The notes: generated from the letters alone by a model not told the origin. A stretch of DNA of 64,000 bases from WJMT01 sp964624145 (GCA_964624145.1 CAZUXT010000002.1:62001-126000); one strand, 5' to 3'; positions 44,157 to 53,089 are shown, numbered from the stretch's first letter. Numbers and translations are program-made.

Positions 44157-45041
44157 TCAAAATATGACTTCCGTCTCAACGGTAAAAAATTTATACATGT
44201 TGTATTCAATCCTTGTTTCTCTCTTCACAGCCTTTTGCTCAGAGCCGTTTTCAGAGTTCCTGAAAAAAACCTCCTGGATCGACTGCTTGCCAGGAAACCG
44301 GACGCCGTTTTTTTCATAGGTGTAATCCACTGCCCACATCACTTTTTTTTGAAACGGTCCAAGCCTTGAGATCAAGATTTCATTCTCATAGTTTTGTATA
44401 GATGCCGGTTCCCACTCAAGCCGCACGATTTGAAAATCCTCGTTAATCCAAATTTTGCCGATGTTATAGTTGTCCAAACGAACTTTATTGGGAACGGCCT
44501 TTATGATAGAAACGGACTCTCCGTCGATGGTATCTTCCCCGATCAAAGAATATTGAAAATGCTGCTGCCAATACCGGCTGAGAAAACCCACGGGACCATA
44601 GATTAAGTACTGGCTGTAATACTTGAGATGGTTGAGATCTGCGTTTTTATTATTTTTTATCTTGCCGTTTTTCTTCAATATAATTCTCCGTTCCGATAAG
44701 TGATCTCCTTGCCGGATCAATTGATATTCATACATATATGTTCGGCGTTTAACCCGCCGGATATTGAATGTCTCTCTTTCCAAGTGCATTCCCATTGTTT
44801 GGGTTGCACCTTGGAAGAAATTTTCAATATCGATGATATTTTCCTTACAGATATACTTCAGGGCTATCTTTTTTACTCTTTCGCAATATTCGCCGGTTGA
44901 CCGGAGGATCTTTTTCAATCGCGCCTCATCTTCCATCTGTTTCGTTCCTGTCGCATTCAATCTTGGAAAGGCAAAGACAGCTACTGTCATGGCTGATATG
45001 ACAGGAATCAAGAGAAGTTTTGAGATTCCAAGTTTAGGCAT
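44157..45041 (-). CDS. Exported LolA-like (outer-membrane lipoprotein sorting) protein
   Basis: The ATG at 45041 is preceded by AAGGAG; the ATG at 45059 has no such site. After a signal segment, the body looks like LolA/LolB-type beta sheet (FNIRRVKRRTYMYEYQLIRQG, YLIYGPVGFLSRYW, IDGESVSIIKAVP and WINEDFQIVRLEW). Such folds bind acyl chains. The family assignment is by pattern only. It is first in a two-gene operon under a TTGTCAGTCA-N14-GTGTTT element. Confidence 0.65.
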   Translation of the reverse strand: MPKLGISKLLLIPVISAMTVAVFAFPRLNATGTKQMEDEARLKKILRSTGEYCERVKKIALKYICKENIIDIENFFQGATQTMGMHLERETFNIRRVKRRTYMYEYQLIRQGDHLSERRIILKKNGKIKNNKNADLNHLKYYSQYLIYGPVGFLSRYWQQHFQYSLIGEDTIDGESVSIIKAVPNKVRLDNYNIGKIWINEDFQIVRLEWEPASIQNYENEILISRLGPFQKKVMWAVDYTYEKNGVRFPGKQSIQEVFFRNSENGSEQKAVKRETRIEYNMYKFFTVETEVIF

Positions 45042-45094
45042 ATCATTCTCCTTCTCCATTTTCTGTTTTTCGTCACAAATCCCTTCGATGATAT

Positions 45095-45124
45095 AAACAC
45101 TTCAATCATCCCGCTGACTGACAA
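45095..45124 (-). promoter_or_regulatory. Putative ECF promoter, site 1 (LolA-like/TPR operon)
   Basis: TTGTCAGTCA (45124-45115), 14 bases, GTGTTT (45100-45095). The start codon is about 53 bases downstream. Same layout as sites 2 and 3. Confidence 0.65.
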
Positions 45125-45180
45125 TCAATCAAATTAAATTTCGATCCATATGTCCTTTTAATTCTTAATTGTGGATAAGG

Positions 45181-45210
45181 TTGTCAGTCATAGAATAAAT
45201 TTTGGTGTTT
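45181..45210 (+). promoter_or_regulatory. Putative ECF promoter, site 2 (lipoprotein gene)
   Basis: TTGTCAGTCA (45181-45190), 14 bases, GTGTTT (45205-45210), 51 bases before the ATG at 45262. Only the two boxes are conserved; the spacer differs from the other sites. Confidence 0.65.
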
Positions 45211-45261
45211 AGGTCATGAGTGTGCAAGCACGCAATTTATATCGATCAAGGAGGCACCACC

Positions 45262-45747
45262 ATGAACTTCAGAACGAAATTCTATGGATTCTTGATTGCT
45301 GCTGTCATCTTGACCGGCTGTATAGCCACCCAAAACTCTAAGTTGATTGAGCTCTACACAAACAAGATGGAACCATTTCAAGGGGAAAGCGCAGATGATA
45401 TTATCCCCATTATTACCGATGAATGGGAATTCAAAATTCAATCAAGGTGGGCCGTTGCAGATCCCTCACCTGAGATGATCCTCAAAAGAAACCACCGCAG
45501 AGCTCCTTTTTCCAAAAAAGAAGCCAATGAGATTTTCCTGGAAAAAGGATATTATTACGTGTTGGTCTTTGCAAAAAAGGGGAGCGGGAAGGTGATCCTT
45601 GAGATCCGCTCCAGCATGAAGGAAACAGCGGATCTCGGATTCCGTGAACATGCCCGTAAGACCACTCATTATGTTTTCTTCCGTTTGGTTTTTCGGGATA
45701 AAAGGCTTCACAATTTCCGTTGTTTCTGCGCTGAAATCGCCGATTAA
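45262..45747 (+). CDS. Small lipoprotein of unknown function
   Basis: ATG 45262 has AAGGAGG upstream. The signal ends AVILTGC. The 161-residue product has no family I recognise. It contains a segment FLEKGYYYVLVFAKKGSGKVILEIRS-like in the middle that looks like beta strands. It probably responds to the neighbouring sigma factor, given its promoter element. Confidence 0.7.
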   Translation: MNFRTKFYGFLIAAVILTGCIATQNSKLIELYTNKMEPFQGESADDIIPIITDEWEFKIQSRWAVADPSPEMILKRNHRRAPFSKKEANEIFLEKGYYYVLVFAKKGSGKVILEIRSSMKETADLGFREHARKTTHYVFFRLVFRDKRLHNFRCFCAEIAD

Positions 45748-45809
45748 CTTTTTTGGCCATGAGCTCTTGATTGCGTTGTTGCTTTTTTTGTTTTATTTTA
45801 TAAGAGGGT

Positions 45810-45839
45810 TTGTCAGTCAGAAGACTGGAATCAGTGTTT
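45810..45839 (+). promoter_or_regulatory. Putative ECF promoter, site 3 (sigma factor autoregulation)
   Basis: TTGTCAGTCA (45810-45819), 14 bases, GTGTTT (45834-45839), 41 bases before the sigma factor start. Autoregulation from such a site is typical of ECF factors. Confidence 0.65.
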
Positions 45840-45880
45840 TAATTGTAAGGAAATGACCATATATGGATGTGTTTTAAGGA

Positions 45881-46450
45881 ATGGACATCAAGGAAGAAGC
45901 CCTGATCGAAGCAGCTCAAAAGGGGCATGAGGAAGCTTTCGAAGAGCTGTATATCAGACACAGGGAAGCTATTGCTGGTCTCGCTTTCCGGTATGTGGGT
46001 AACTTTCAAGATGCGGAGGAGCTTTTGCAGGATATCTTCGTAAGGAGTTTTAGGGCCATCAAACATTATCAACCGCTTCCGGATGCTCGTTTTTTCTCGT
46101 GGATATACAGAATCGGTATCAACTGTGCCATCAATTTCCTCAAGAAAAAAAAGCGCATGGCATCCCGAGATGAGTCTGAAGTCAGAGGGATCAGTGTTGA
46201 GACTGGACAGGCTTTACAGCCTGAGACCCAGTATGAGAATAGGGAAATCAGGGAAGCCTTTTATATAGGGATGGAGGCCCTGTCCCCAAAACAGAAAATG
46301 ATCTTCATTCTTAAGAATTCCGATGGGATGAGTACTGCGGAGGTTGCTGCTTATCTGAAATGTTCAGAGGGGAGCGTGCGCAAACAACTTCATCGGGCCA
46401 TTGTCAAGCTTCGGAAAGAATTGGCGATTTATAGGAGAAAAGAATCATGA
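45881..46450 (+). CDS. ECF-type RNA polymerase sigma factor (second)
   Basis: The 189-residue protein has region 2 (GNFQDAEELLQDIFVRSFRAI, then FFSWIYRIGINCAINFLKKK) and region 4 (LSPKQKMIFILKNSDGMSTAEVAAYL, a helix-turn-helix with SEGSVRKQLHRAI). TAAGGA precedes the ATG. It overlaps the anti-sigma gene by ATGA. The three TTGTCAGTCA sites within 800 bases upstream are the best candidates for its targets. Confidence 0.92.
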   Translation: MDIKEEALIEAAQKGHEEAFEELYIRHREAIAGLAFRYVGNFQDAEELLQDIFVRSFRAIKHYQPLPDARFFSWIYRIGINCAINFLKKKKRMASRDESEVRGISVETGQALQPETQYENREIREAFYIGMEALSPKQKMIFILKNSDGMSTAEVAAYLKCSEGSVRKQLHRAIVKLRKELAIYRRKES

Positions 46451-47187
46451 ACTGCCGCGATTATGAAAAGAAAATGATCCTTTCGTTAAGTAATGATCTG
46501 GATCCGCATGAACAAAAGGCCCTGGAAGCGCACCTCAAGGATTGTCCTGCTTGTTTGCAGAAATACGAGAAGATCAAGAAGGAACTCGAGTGGATGGCTG
46601 TTGTTCTCAACAGCAGGCCTGAATTTGATTGGGACAAATCTTGGGACATTATCCGAAACCGCCTCACACGAAACACATGGATACGAGAAACCCGGATTTT
46701 TCAATTCCGACGGATACTGCAAGCAGCCGCCGTATTGGGGATTTTTCTTCTGGGGATCGTAATCGGGAGATATCTCTTGTTGAATCCAGAGGAAGAGCTT
46801 TCTCTTCAATCCAATAAGATGATAGTCTCCAGTCGGCTGATCCAGCAGCATCTGGAAGAGACCAAAATAGCCTTGTTGGAATACAATAACCGGATAGCGT
46901 TAGGATCCGATCGAGAGATCTTCGATTTCGAAAAGCAGCGCGCCCGCATTTTATTGTTCAGGAACAGGGCTCTTCAGGCTTTCCTCATAAGCTCGGGTGA
47001 TCCTTCTGTCACTGAGCTGCTTCAAGATCTCGAAATTATCCTTTATGAGGCAGCAAACTTAGAAACATCATCATCAAAAAACCATATGTTTATCAAAACC
47101 CTGATCAAAGACAAAGACATCTTCTTCAGGATGAGACAAATCGGATTGTATTATACGTTAAAAACGAGCAAGGAGGAGAACCTATGA
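46447..47187 (+). CDS. Membrane anti-sigma factor (zf-HC2 type)
   Basis: The N-terminus has the zinc-finger anti-sigma motif HLKDCPAC after MNCRDYEKKMILSLSNDLDPHE. One membrane helix lies near residues 95-115 (AAVLGIFLLGIVIG). The outside half (about 130 residues) is helical and unrecognised. It starts inside the sigma gene stop and overlaps the next gene by ATGA, so all three are translated together. Confidence 0.88.
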   Translation: MNCRDYEKKMILSLSNDLDPHEQKALEAHLKDCPACLQKYEKIKKELEWMAVVLNSRPEFDWDKSWDIIRNRLTRNTWIRETRIFQFRRILQAAAVLGIFLLGIVIGRYLLLNPEEELSLQSNKMIVSSRLIQQHLEETKIALLEYNNRIALGSDREIFDFEKQRARILLFRNRALQAFLISSGDPSVTELLQDLEIILYEAANLETSSSKNHMFIKTLIKDKDIFFRMRQIGLYYTLKTSKEENL

Positions 47188-48158
47188 AAGATATTTGGCG
47201 TTCTGCCAAGATAGGAATAAACGTGTTCATGCTGTTCGTTTTTTTAAGCTCACTTGCCATGGCTCAGGCAGGCCGTGGGGAGTTTTTCATGAGCGGATTT
47301 GTCCGGAATGAAGATGGTTCTCCAAAAGCTGGAGCCAGAGTCGTGGCTGTCTTTGAGCAACGCATAGATATCAAAAGAGAGACCACAACAGATGAACAGG
47401 GCAAGTGGCGCATCCTGTTTCTCAGACAGGGAAAATGGATTGTGAGTGCCTTTGCAGAAGATGTGATGTCGGAGATGACAGAAGTTTACCTGAATATTAA
47501 TAGAAGGGATGTCGAATTGACACTAACACGGACTGCTTTCGATATCCTGAAAGAAGCGAAAAAAGCCATATACAATGAGGACTACGAAGAAGCCGTCGAG
47601 ATTTTACTTTGGTTCATATCCTATTTTCCCAATAGCCATGAGTTGGAAAGTGCTCTGTTCTGGACATCCTATTCCTATGACCGGCTTGCCAGGGCTGAAG
47701 AGGACCGCAGAGAAGCCATAAGCATCAAGATCAAAGCGCTCCCTTTTTTGGACCGGCTGATCTCTGATTTTCCGGAGAGTGAATGGGCGGATGATGCCGA
47801 GATCCTTCGGATCGATATTGCATGCTGGCTCTATCAAAACGGAAACAGGGAATATACCGGATTTATCGAAAAGAGCATATTGATCCAAGATCGGTCGAAA
47901 ATCGATATTAAGCTTGCGGGACTCAATGCCCTTTTCCGTATCGATCAGAAGCGGGCGTTAGGCATTTTGTCAGACATCGTTTTGAACGATCCAGATCCTG
48001 AGGTAAGAAAAAAGGTGGTTTTTATTCTGGGCCAATCCGGAGCCAAGGAAGCCGCCACCCTTCTGGAAAATGTAATTGAGAAAGATCCGGAACCCACTGT
48101 CCGAAAAGCCGCGGCAACCTGGCTTGGAAGATATGGAATGAAAAGACAGGTAACATGA
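47184..48158 (+). CDS. Exported protein with carboxypeptidase-regulatory-like and HEAT-repeat domains
   Basis: After a signal peptide ending near AMAQA, residues 35-110 form a CarboxypepD_reg-like beta sandwich (SGFVRNEDGSPKAGARVVAV, TDEQGKWRILFL). A middle part resembles tetratricopeptide helices (AIYNEDYEEAVEILLWFISYFPNSHE). The end holds two HEAT-type repeats (DPDPEVRKKVVFILGQSGAKEA and DPEPTVRKAAATWLG). It is the third gene of the sigma operon and may sense or carry the envelope signal. Confidence 0.8.
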   Translation: MKDIWRSAKIGINVFMLFVFLSSLAMAQAGRGEFFMSGFVRNEDGSPKAGARVVAVFEQRIDIKRETTTDEQGKWRILFLRQGKWIVSAFAEDVMSEMTEVYLNINRRDVELTLTRTAFDILKEAKKAIYNEDYEEAVEILLWFISYFPNSHELESALFWTSYSYDRLARAEEDRREAISIKIKALPFLDRLISDFPESEWADDAEILRIDIACWLYQNGNREYTGFIEKSILIQDRSKIDIKLAGLNALFRIDQKRALGILSDIVLNDPDPEVRKKVVFILGQSGAKEAATLLENVIEKDPEPTVRKAAATWLGRYGMKRQVT

Positions 48159-48235
48159 TGATGTGATCTGCCTCCTGTGGGAATTGGAGAGAGGACGGAC
48201 TGCCTGAAAAAAAGCAAACGGTCCGCGAATTGTGT

Positions 48236-48607
48236 TCAGACATCCAATCGATCGAATTCTTTTTTGGTGATTTCGGTTTTTACATCGCCGGTATGAGCCG
48301 TACCCGCAGGTTCAAACAACAATAGCTTCACAGGGCCTTGCGGGACCACACGGTGCTCTGTGCCTCTGGGAACGATATAGAATTCCCCTGAATTCACGGT
48401 TACTTTTTTTTCTTTTTCAAAAATGTCCAGGACTCCTTCAATAACAAAAAACATCTCGTCTTCATTTTCATGAGTATGCCAGGGGACCTTATCTCCCTCG
48501 CACTTCACCACCAAGATGTACTGTCCGTTCAACTCCCCTATGATCTTGGGCGAGAATGTATCTGAGAACATTTTAAAACATTGGCTGATATTTACGACCT
48601 TTCCCAT
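48236..48607 (-). CDS. Cupin-domain protein
   Basis: A 123-residue single cupin. HTHENEDEMFFVIEG gives the H-x-H-x4-E metal motif, and GEFYIVPRGTEHRVV the second motif with the last His. Cupins of this size bind a metal and small sugars or act as isomerases or sensors; the substrate is unknown. It is convergent with the HEAT-repeat gene and divergent from the methyltransferase. Confidence 0.9.
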   Translation of the reverse strand: MGKVVNISQCFKMFSDTFSPKIIGELNGQYILVVKCEGDKVPWHTHENEDEMFFVIEGVLDIFEKEKKVTVNSGEFYIVPRGTEHRVVPQGPVKLLLFEPAGTAHTGDVKTEITKKEFDRLDV

Positions 48608-48688
48608 TTTGTCTCCTATGTTTGAATGTATGCCACTTACCTTTTCATTGTATCTCTTAACAATAATAATTGAATATTATATTAGCCT

Positions 48689-48714
48689 GGATTATTAACG
48701 CAATGCAATAATCC
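48689..48714. promoter_or_regulatory. Inverted repeat between cupin and methyltransferase genes
   Basis: GGATTATT and AATAATCC (8-bp arms, 10-base centre) lie in the shared upstream region of two divergent genes. A likely operator or, less likely, a transcript hairpin. Confidence 0.4.
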
Positions 48715-48764
48715 GTCCAGTTTCCCGTCTTTAGAAGTGAAAATATTTTAACTGGAGAAAGAAG

Positions 48765-49334
48765 ATGTTTGAAAAATACATGCTGAAAATGTTCAACCAA
48801 AGGGCTGGTTCCGAGCAGAGCAGGCCGGATGAAATCCTTAGTCATCTGGATATCCGTTCGGGTGAGAGCATAGCTGATGTCGGTTCCGGAGGCGGGTATT
48901 TCACGTACCGGTTTGCCGAAGAGGTCGGTGTCGAGGGACATGTGTATGCTGTGGATGTCAATGCAAAAAACCTTGGGTTCATAAGGGAAGAGGCAAAGAA
49001 AAGAGGCATCAACGGACAGTTAACACTGGTACTTGCCGAAGAGGGAAGCACCAGCCTTCTGGATAAAAGCGTGGACCTTGTGTTTTCCAGAAATGCTTTT
49101 CACCATATAGAAAATCCGGTCGGATATTTCCGGAAATTGAAAAAAGCACTCCGGCCCGGGGCAACAGTCGTTATCATTGATAATAAAAAAGAGAAAGGAT
49201 TCATGAGCCGGCTGGGGCACAGCTCTACAGAGGAGAAAATTGTTCGAAGCCTGGAAAAAGCCGGATACAGGCTTGAGCATTCCTTTGGTTTTCTGGACAA
49301 ACAGTGGTTTTTCGTCTTTTCCGTTGCTCAATGA
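48765..49334 (+). CDS. Class I SAM-dependent methyltransferase
   Basis: The 189-residue protein has the SAM-binding loop ADVGSGGGYFTYRF, the acidic VYAVDVN end of strand 2 and the SRNAFHHIENPVGYF segment of UbiE/COQ5-like enzymes. The substrate cannot be told. GGAGAAAGAAG precedes the ATG. It is followed by the third sigma factor after 80 bases. Confidence 0.88.
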   Translation: MFEKYMLKMFNQRAGSEQSRPDEILSHLDIRSGESIADVGSGGGYFTYRFAEEVGVEGHVYAVDVNAKNLGFIREEAKKRGINGQLTLVLAEEGSTSLLDKSVDLVFSRNAFHHIENPVGYFRKLKKALRPGATVVIIDNKKEKGFMSRLGHSSTEEKIVRSLEKAGYRLEHSFGFLDKQWFFVFSVAQ

Positions 49335-49415
49335 CAAAGGAATAAAATGTTTATGGCAATAAAAAACTCATTTTTCCGTCTTGAATATGTTATAGAATAC
49401 AAAAGTGAGGAACGT

Positions 49416-49904
49416 ATGAACCGAGTGGCTGATTTTTTCCGTACAGAGCGAAAAAAACTGGTGAATTACGTCAGAAGCCGCATAGATGATACAGCTGACC
49501 GGGATGCGGAAGATATTGTCCAGGATGTTATGTTGAATATGTTCGATAAAGCGGATATCAGCATTCCCATTGAGAATCTGGCCTCTTATATTTATCAGTC
49601 TCTCAGAAACAGGATTGTTGATCTCTTCAGAAAAAGAAAGGAAGTTGATTCTTTAGAGAAAGTCGTGCAGGATTCAGGTCATGATCCGGGAAAAATCTTT
49701 GAAAACAAGGAACTTCAAGACATGGTTTTTGAGGCGCTCGAATCACTTAATGCGGATGAACGGAACCTTCTCATGGCCACTGAATTTGACGACAGGTCTT
49801 TTAGGGAGCTCTCAGAAGAATGGGGAGTTCCGCTGGGAACTCTTTTGGCAAGAAAATCACGGGCCTTGAAAAAAATGAGAAAAAAAATAACCAACATGGT
49901 TTAA
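49416..49904 (+). CDS. Sigma-70-family RNA polymerase sigma factor (third)
   Basis: ATG 49416 has GTGAGGA upstream; the frame is open to 49347 but that part is not sigma-like. The 162-residue product has region 2 (ADRDAEDIVQDVMLNMFDKA, then LASYIYQSLRNRIVDLFRKRKE) and a region 4 (DERNLLMATEFDDRSFRELSEEWGVPLGTLLARK). No zinc-finger anti-sigma gene follows; instead a small membrane protein gene starts 14 bases later. Confidence 0.88.
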   Translation: MNRVADFFRTERKKLVNYVRSRIDDTADRDAEDIVQDVMLNMFDKADISIPIENLASYIYQSLRNRIVDLFRKRKEVDSLEKVVQDSGHDPGKIFENKELQDMVFEALESLNADERNLLMATEFDDRSFRELSEEWGVPLGTLLARKSRALKKMRKKITNMV

Positions 49905-49918
49905 ATAAGGAGGTTAAA

Positions 49919-50314
49919 ATGAATCATGAGCCTATGTTTATAAATGCAGGACACAGCCATCACCGCGGGGCAAATGTCCTCCGTATCATCGGAATGGCTT
50001 TTATGGGAGTGGTGTTTGCCGCAGGATTTGCGCTTGTGTTCGGTCTTTTGGTGATGTGGTTGTGGAATTGGCTTATGCCTGCATTGTTCGGATTGGGAGA
50101 AATCACTTACTGGCAGGCATTCGGAGTTCTGCTCCTCGCTAAGATATTTTTCGGCGGATTCGGTTCCCACAAAAAAGAACCGTCGGACCACTTGATAAAC
50201 AGAAAAGAGGTCGGTGACCGGAAGCAGTTCAGACAGTTCTGGAAGGATGAAGGCAAGACCAAATACCAGGAGTATATCCGCAGGAAAGAGGAAGAAAAAG
50301 AACCGTCTTTTTAA
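49919..50314 (+). CDS. Small membrane protein linked to the sigma factor
   Basis: ATG 49919 has AAGGAGG before it; upstream codons overlap the sigma gene and are not used. The 131-residue product begins with a His-rich stretch (INAGHSHHRG). It has two hydrophobic segments (GMAFMGVVFAAGFALVFGLL and YWQAFGVLLLAKIFFGGF) and a charged cytoplasmic-type tail. The close spacing suggests it controls the sigma factor in place of a zinc anti-sigma protein. I know of similar sigma-linked proteins but no proven function. Confidence 0.7.
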   Translation: MNHEPMFINAGHSHHRGANVLRIIGMAFMGVVFAAGFALVFGLLVMWLWNWLMPALFGLGEITYWQAFGVLLLAKIFFGGFGSHKKEPSDHLINRKEVGDRKQFRQFWKDEGKTKYQEYIRRKEEEKEPSF

Positions 50315-50394
50315 TTTCATTGATTTTGCCCGGTGCTTTCCTGTATATTTCAAACAAGACCCATCAAACCAATGTGAGTTACGGGAGGCATATG

Positions 50395-51951
50395 ATGTCA
50401 AAAAAAATAAGCCGCAGAGGATTTTTGGGAAGGTGTTCGGCGCTGACAGCGGGGACGCTTCTGTCAGGTTCTGGCGCCCTTACATCCTGTAAAGGGGCCC
50501 AAAACAGCCGGACAGGAACCGCGGCCCTGAGCGTCAGCCCGGACCCTATGTTTGAATTATCCCCCTACCTTTATATGCAGTTCATGGAACCGCTGGGGAC
50601 AACGGATACATCCGTGGATGCAGCCTGGGATTTCAATCATGACCGCTGGAGGGAGGATGTGGTTGAGATCACCAAAGAGCTGGCCCCAACCATGATCCGC
50701 TGGGGAGGTTGTTTTGTTTCGTATTATAAATGGAAGGAAGGGATAGGGCCTTTGGATAAACGCATTCCCATGGTGAACCAGCTCTGGGGAGGCATCTACA
50801 ACAACCAGGTCGGGACCCATGAATTTGTGGATTTTTGCCGCCAGGTCGGAGCAGAGCCGCTCATTTGCGTGAATTTTGAGTCAGACGGAAGAATGTTCTG
50901 GGCTAACTCGACCAAAGGAAACCGCTTGGGTGATGCCCGGGAAGCCGCAGAATGGGTGGACTACTGCAATAACCCTGCGAACAGGGAAAGGATAAAGAAC
51001 GGGGCCAATGAGCCTTTGAATGTCCGGTGGTGGCAGCTGGGCAACGAGACATCTTATGATGATGAGGGATTTGATTGTGAAAAAACAGCGGTGAAATCAC
51101 TTGAATTTGCCAGAGCCATGCGAAAAGCGGATCCGGATATCATTTTGATCGGATGGGCTGACAGCGGTTGGGCAAAAAGAATAGCCGAAGTAGCCGGTGA
51201 GGAACTCCAGTATCTTGCGTTTCACAACCATTTCGGACCCGGAGGAGAGGACTCCCCTCTCAGGGGTAATGAATGGCGCAAAGACTGGGATAGGACATGG
51301 GAGCATTTGATGAAGACCTGTGAAAGACAGGAATCCAGGATTGCTGAAATGCGTGAAGAAACCGCTGGCATTGGCATCCCCCTTGTCCAGACGGAAGGCC
51401 ATTTTGCCCTTCCCGGGCGCAACCGGTGTGAGCTGCTCTCCACCTGGGCCGCTGGAGTGGCCAATGCGCGGATTTTGAATGTAAACGAAAGAAACGGAGA
51501 TATCCTGAAAATGGCCACCCTGGCCGATTTTTGCGGCAACCGCTGGCAGAACAATGCGGTTATGATCCCCACTCCGTCAGGGCATTCATTTATGATGCCG
51601 GTGGCTATGGTTATGAACCTGTACCGGATGTATTCAGGAAAGCATGCGGTTCAAATCACCTCTTCACACAAGGACCTGGATGTGACGGCAAGCCGCACCG
51701 AAAACAGGTTTTTTCTCCATGTTATCAACACAAACCGGAAAAATTCCGTTAAAGCCGGATTTGATGTTGAGGGCATGAGAGTAAAGACAGGGAAAGTGCA
51801 TTCTATCGCTCTTGATCCTGAATATGAAGTCTTTGAATACAAGCCTGAGATCACCTCTCCGAAAACGGAAGACCTTCCGGCAGGAAAGGAGTGGGCCTTC
51901 CCGGCTTCATCAGTGAGCGCGGTTGAACTGGAAGTGGAAGAAGAGGCATAG
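50395..51951 (+). CDS. Tat-exported GH51-like glycoside hydrolase (alpha-L-arabinofuranosidase type)
   Basis: ATG 50395 lies six bases after GGGAGG; ATG 50392 is the alternative. The N-terminus has a twin-arginine signal (SRRGFLGRC) with a possible lipobox at LTSC. The 518-residue body is a TIM barrel with WWQLGNETS, the acid/base Glu of clan A enzymes, and VQTEGHF as a likely nucleophile region, plus a C-terminal beta sandwich (HVINTNRKNSVKAGFDVEG). The fold suggests cleavage of arabinose side chains or similar sugars. The exact family is inferred. It leads a tight operon with the esterase. Confidence 0.75.
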   Translation: MSKKISRRGFLGRCSALTAGTLLSGSGALTSCKGAQNSRTGTAALSVSPDPMFELSPYLYMQFMEPLGTTDTSVDAAWDFNHDRWREDVVEITKELAPTMIRWGGCFVSYYKWKEGIGPLDKRIPMVNQLWGGIYNNQVGTHEFVDFCRQVGAEPLICVNFESDGRMFWANSTKGNRLGDAREAAEWVDYCNNPANRERIKNGANEPLNVRWWQLGNETSYDDEGFDCEKTAVKSLEFARAMRKADPDIILIGWADSGWAKRIAEVAGEELQYLAFHNHFGPGGEDSPLRGNEWRKDWDRTWEHLMKTCERQESRIAEMREETAGIGIPLVQTEGHFALPGRNRCELLSTWAAGVANARILNVNERNGDILKMATLADFCGNRWQNNAVMIPTPSGHSFMMPVAMVMNLYRMYSGKHAVQITSSHKDLDVTASRTENRFFLHVINTNRKNSVKAGFDVEGMRVKTGKVHSIALDPEYEVFEYKPEITSPKTEDLPAGKEWAFPASSVSAVELEVEEEA

Positions 51952-51952
51952 G

Positions 51953-53089
51953 ATGAAAAGAACTCAAATTTTTTCGATTTTCCCCTTGGCCCTGGCCTTG
52001 TCCCTTATCATCTGTTCAGGATGCCAGAAAAAAGAAGCTGGATCTCAGGATGAGGCCCATGAACTGGATTCTTTTTTGATAACAAAACAGGAACTGACAC
52101 TGGAATACAGCCATTCTCCAGGGGAACGGCGGCTTTCTTTCGGAAAGACGCAGCTGTCCCCGGAGGGATGGAAGGAAAAGACCCGGACAAAACTAGCCCA
52201 GATGCTGCAGGTCTCTGAACCTGAGCCCCGTGAGGTCAAAGAGCAGCGCTCCACTGAATTTAAGGGCGTGAGCATTCGTGCCCTGGTCATGAAGGTCAAC
52301 GAGGGCCTCACGATCCCTGCGTATCTGCTGGCTCCTGCTGATAGAGCGCCGGATAAAAGCGCTGTCATGGCCATTCACGGCCACGGATCTGTTGAGCCGT
52401 GCATTGGGCTGAGGGACGATTACCACCATTTTTTTGCCCTGGAGCTGGCCAAAGACGGCCATCTTGTCTTAGCACCCGAACTCCGGGGATTCAGCACTCT
52501 GAACGACCTGGCATACGGTATTGACATCAACCGCCTGGATTACTGGATTGGAGGATACAGTCAATTCACTTTAGTTACGGATGCGTTTCTTTACGGGGAC
52601 AGTGTGATAGGCCAGACAGTGACGGACCTGCTTTGCTGGGAAGAGTGGCTGTTCAGCCATTATGATGTGGAGGAACTGGATGTCACAGGGATTTCATACG
52701 GAGGAGACCTGGCCATCATCTATCCCGCTTTAAGTAAAAGAGTCAGAAGGATCTTTGCCAGCGGCACCATGGGTTCCTTTTCCGTTATCTTTCAAAGGTG
52801 TTACAATGCCCCGGCTCACTGCATCCCTAACATACTCCAGTGGATGGATAGGAGCGATATTGCCGGGCTGAGCGCACCGTGTCCCATTGTGGTACATTTC
52901 GGAGAGCTGGACACTCCAAGCCCGACCAATGCCTCAGCCTCATATAATGAAACAGTCCCCCGGTCCATGGAGGAACTCCGTGCCATCTACAGGGCTTTTG
53001 GGGCTGAAGAGGCTGTCACTCTCCTTGTCTCTCCCGGGTCCCATCACGAAATGGATATCCCTGCCTTACTGAAATTTTTGAGTGAATGA
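51953..53089 (+). CDS. Alpha/beta-hydrolase lipoprotein (acetyl-esterase / dienelactone-hydrolase like)
   Basis: ATG 51953 starts two bases after the glycosidase stop. The signal ends IICSGC. The hydrolase core shows HGHGSVEPCIG (oxyanion region), the nucleophile elbow GISYGGD and an acid in HFGELDTPSP, with the catalytic His in SHHEMD. Paired with the GH51-like enzyme, it probably removes ester groups from a polysaccharide. Its stop overlaps the P-ATPase start (ATGA). Confidence 0.8.
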   Translation: MKRTQIFSIFPLALALSLIICSGCQKKEAGSQDEAHELDSFLITKQELTLEYSHSPGERRLSFGKTQLSPEGWKEKTRTKLAQMLQVSEPEPREVKEQRSTEFKGVSIRALVMKVNEGLTIPAYLLAPADRAPDKSAVMAIHGHGSVEPCIGLRDDYHHFFALELAKDGHLVLAPELRGFSTLNDLAYGIDINRLDYWIGGYSQFTLVTDAFLYGDSVIGQTVTDLLCWEEWLFSHYDVEELDVTGISYGGDLAIIYPALSKRVRRIFASGTMGSFSVIFQRCYNAPAHCIPNILQWMDRSDIAGLSAPCPIVVHFGELDTPSPTNASASYNETVPRSMEELRAIYRAFGAEEAVTLLVSPGSHHEMDIPALLKFLSE

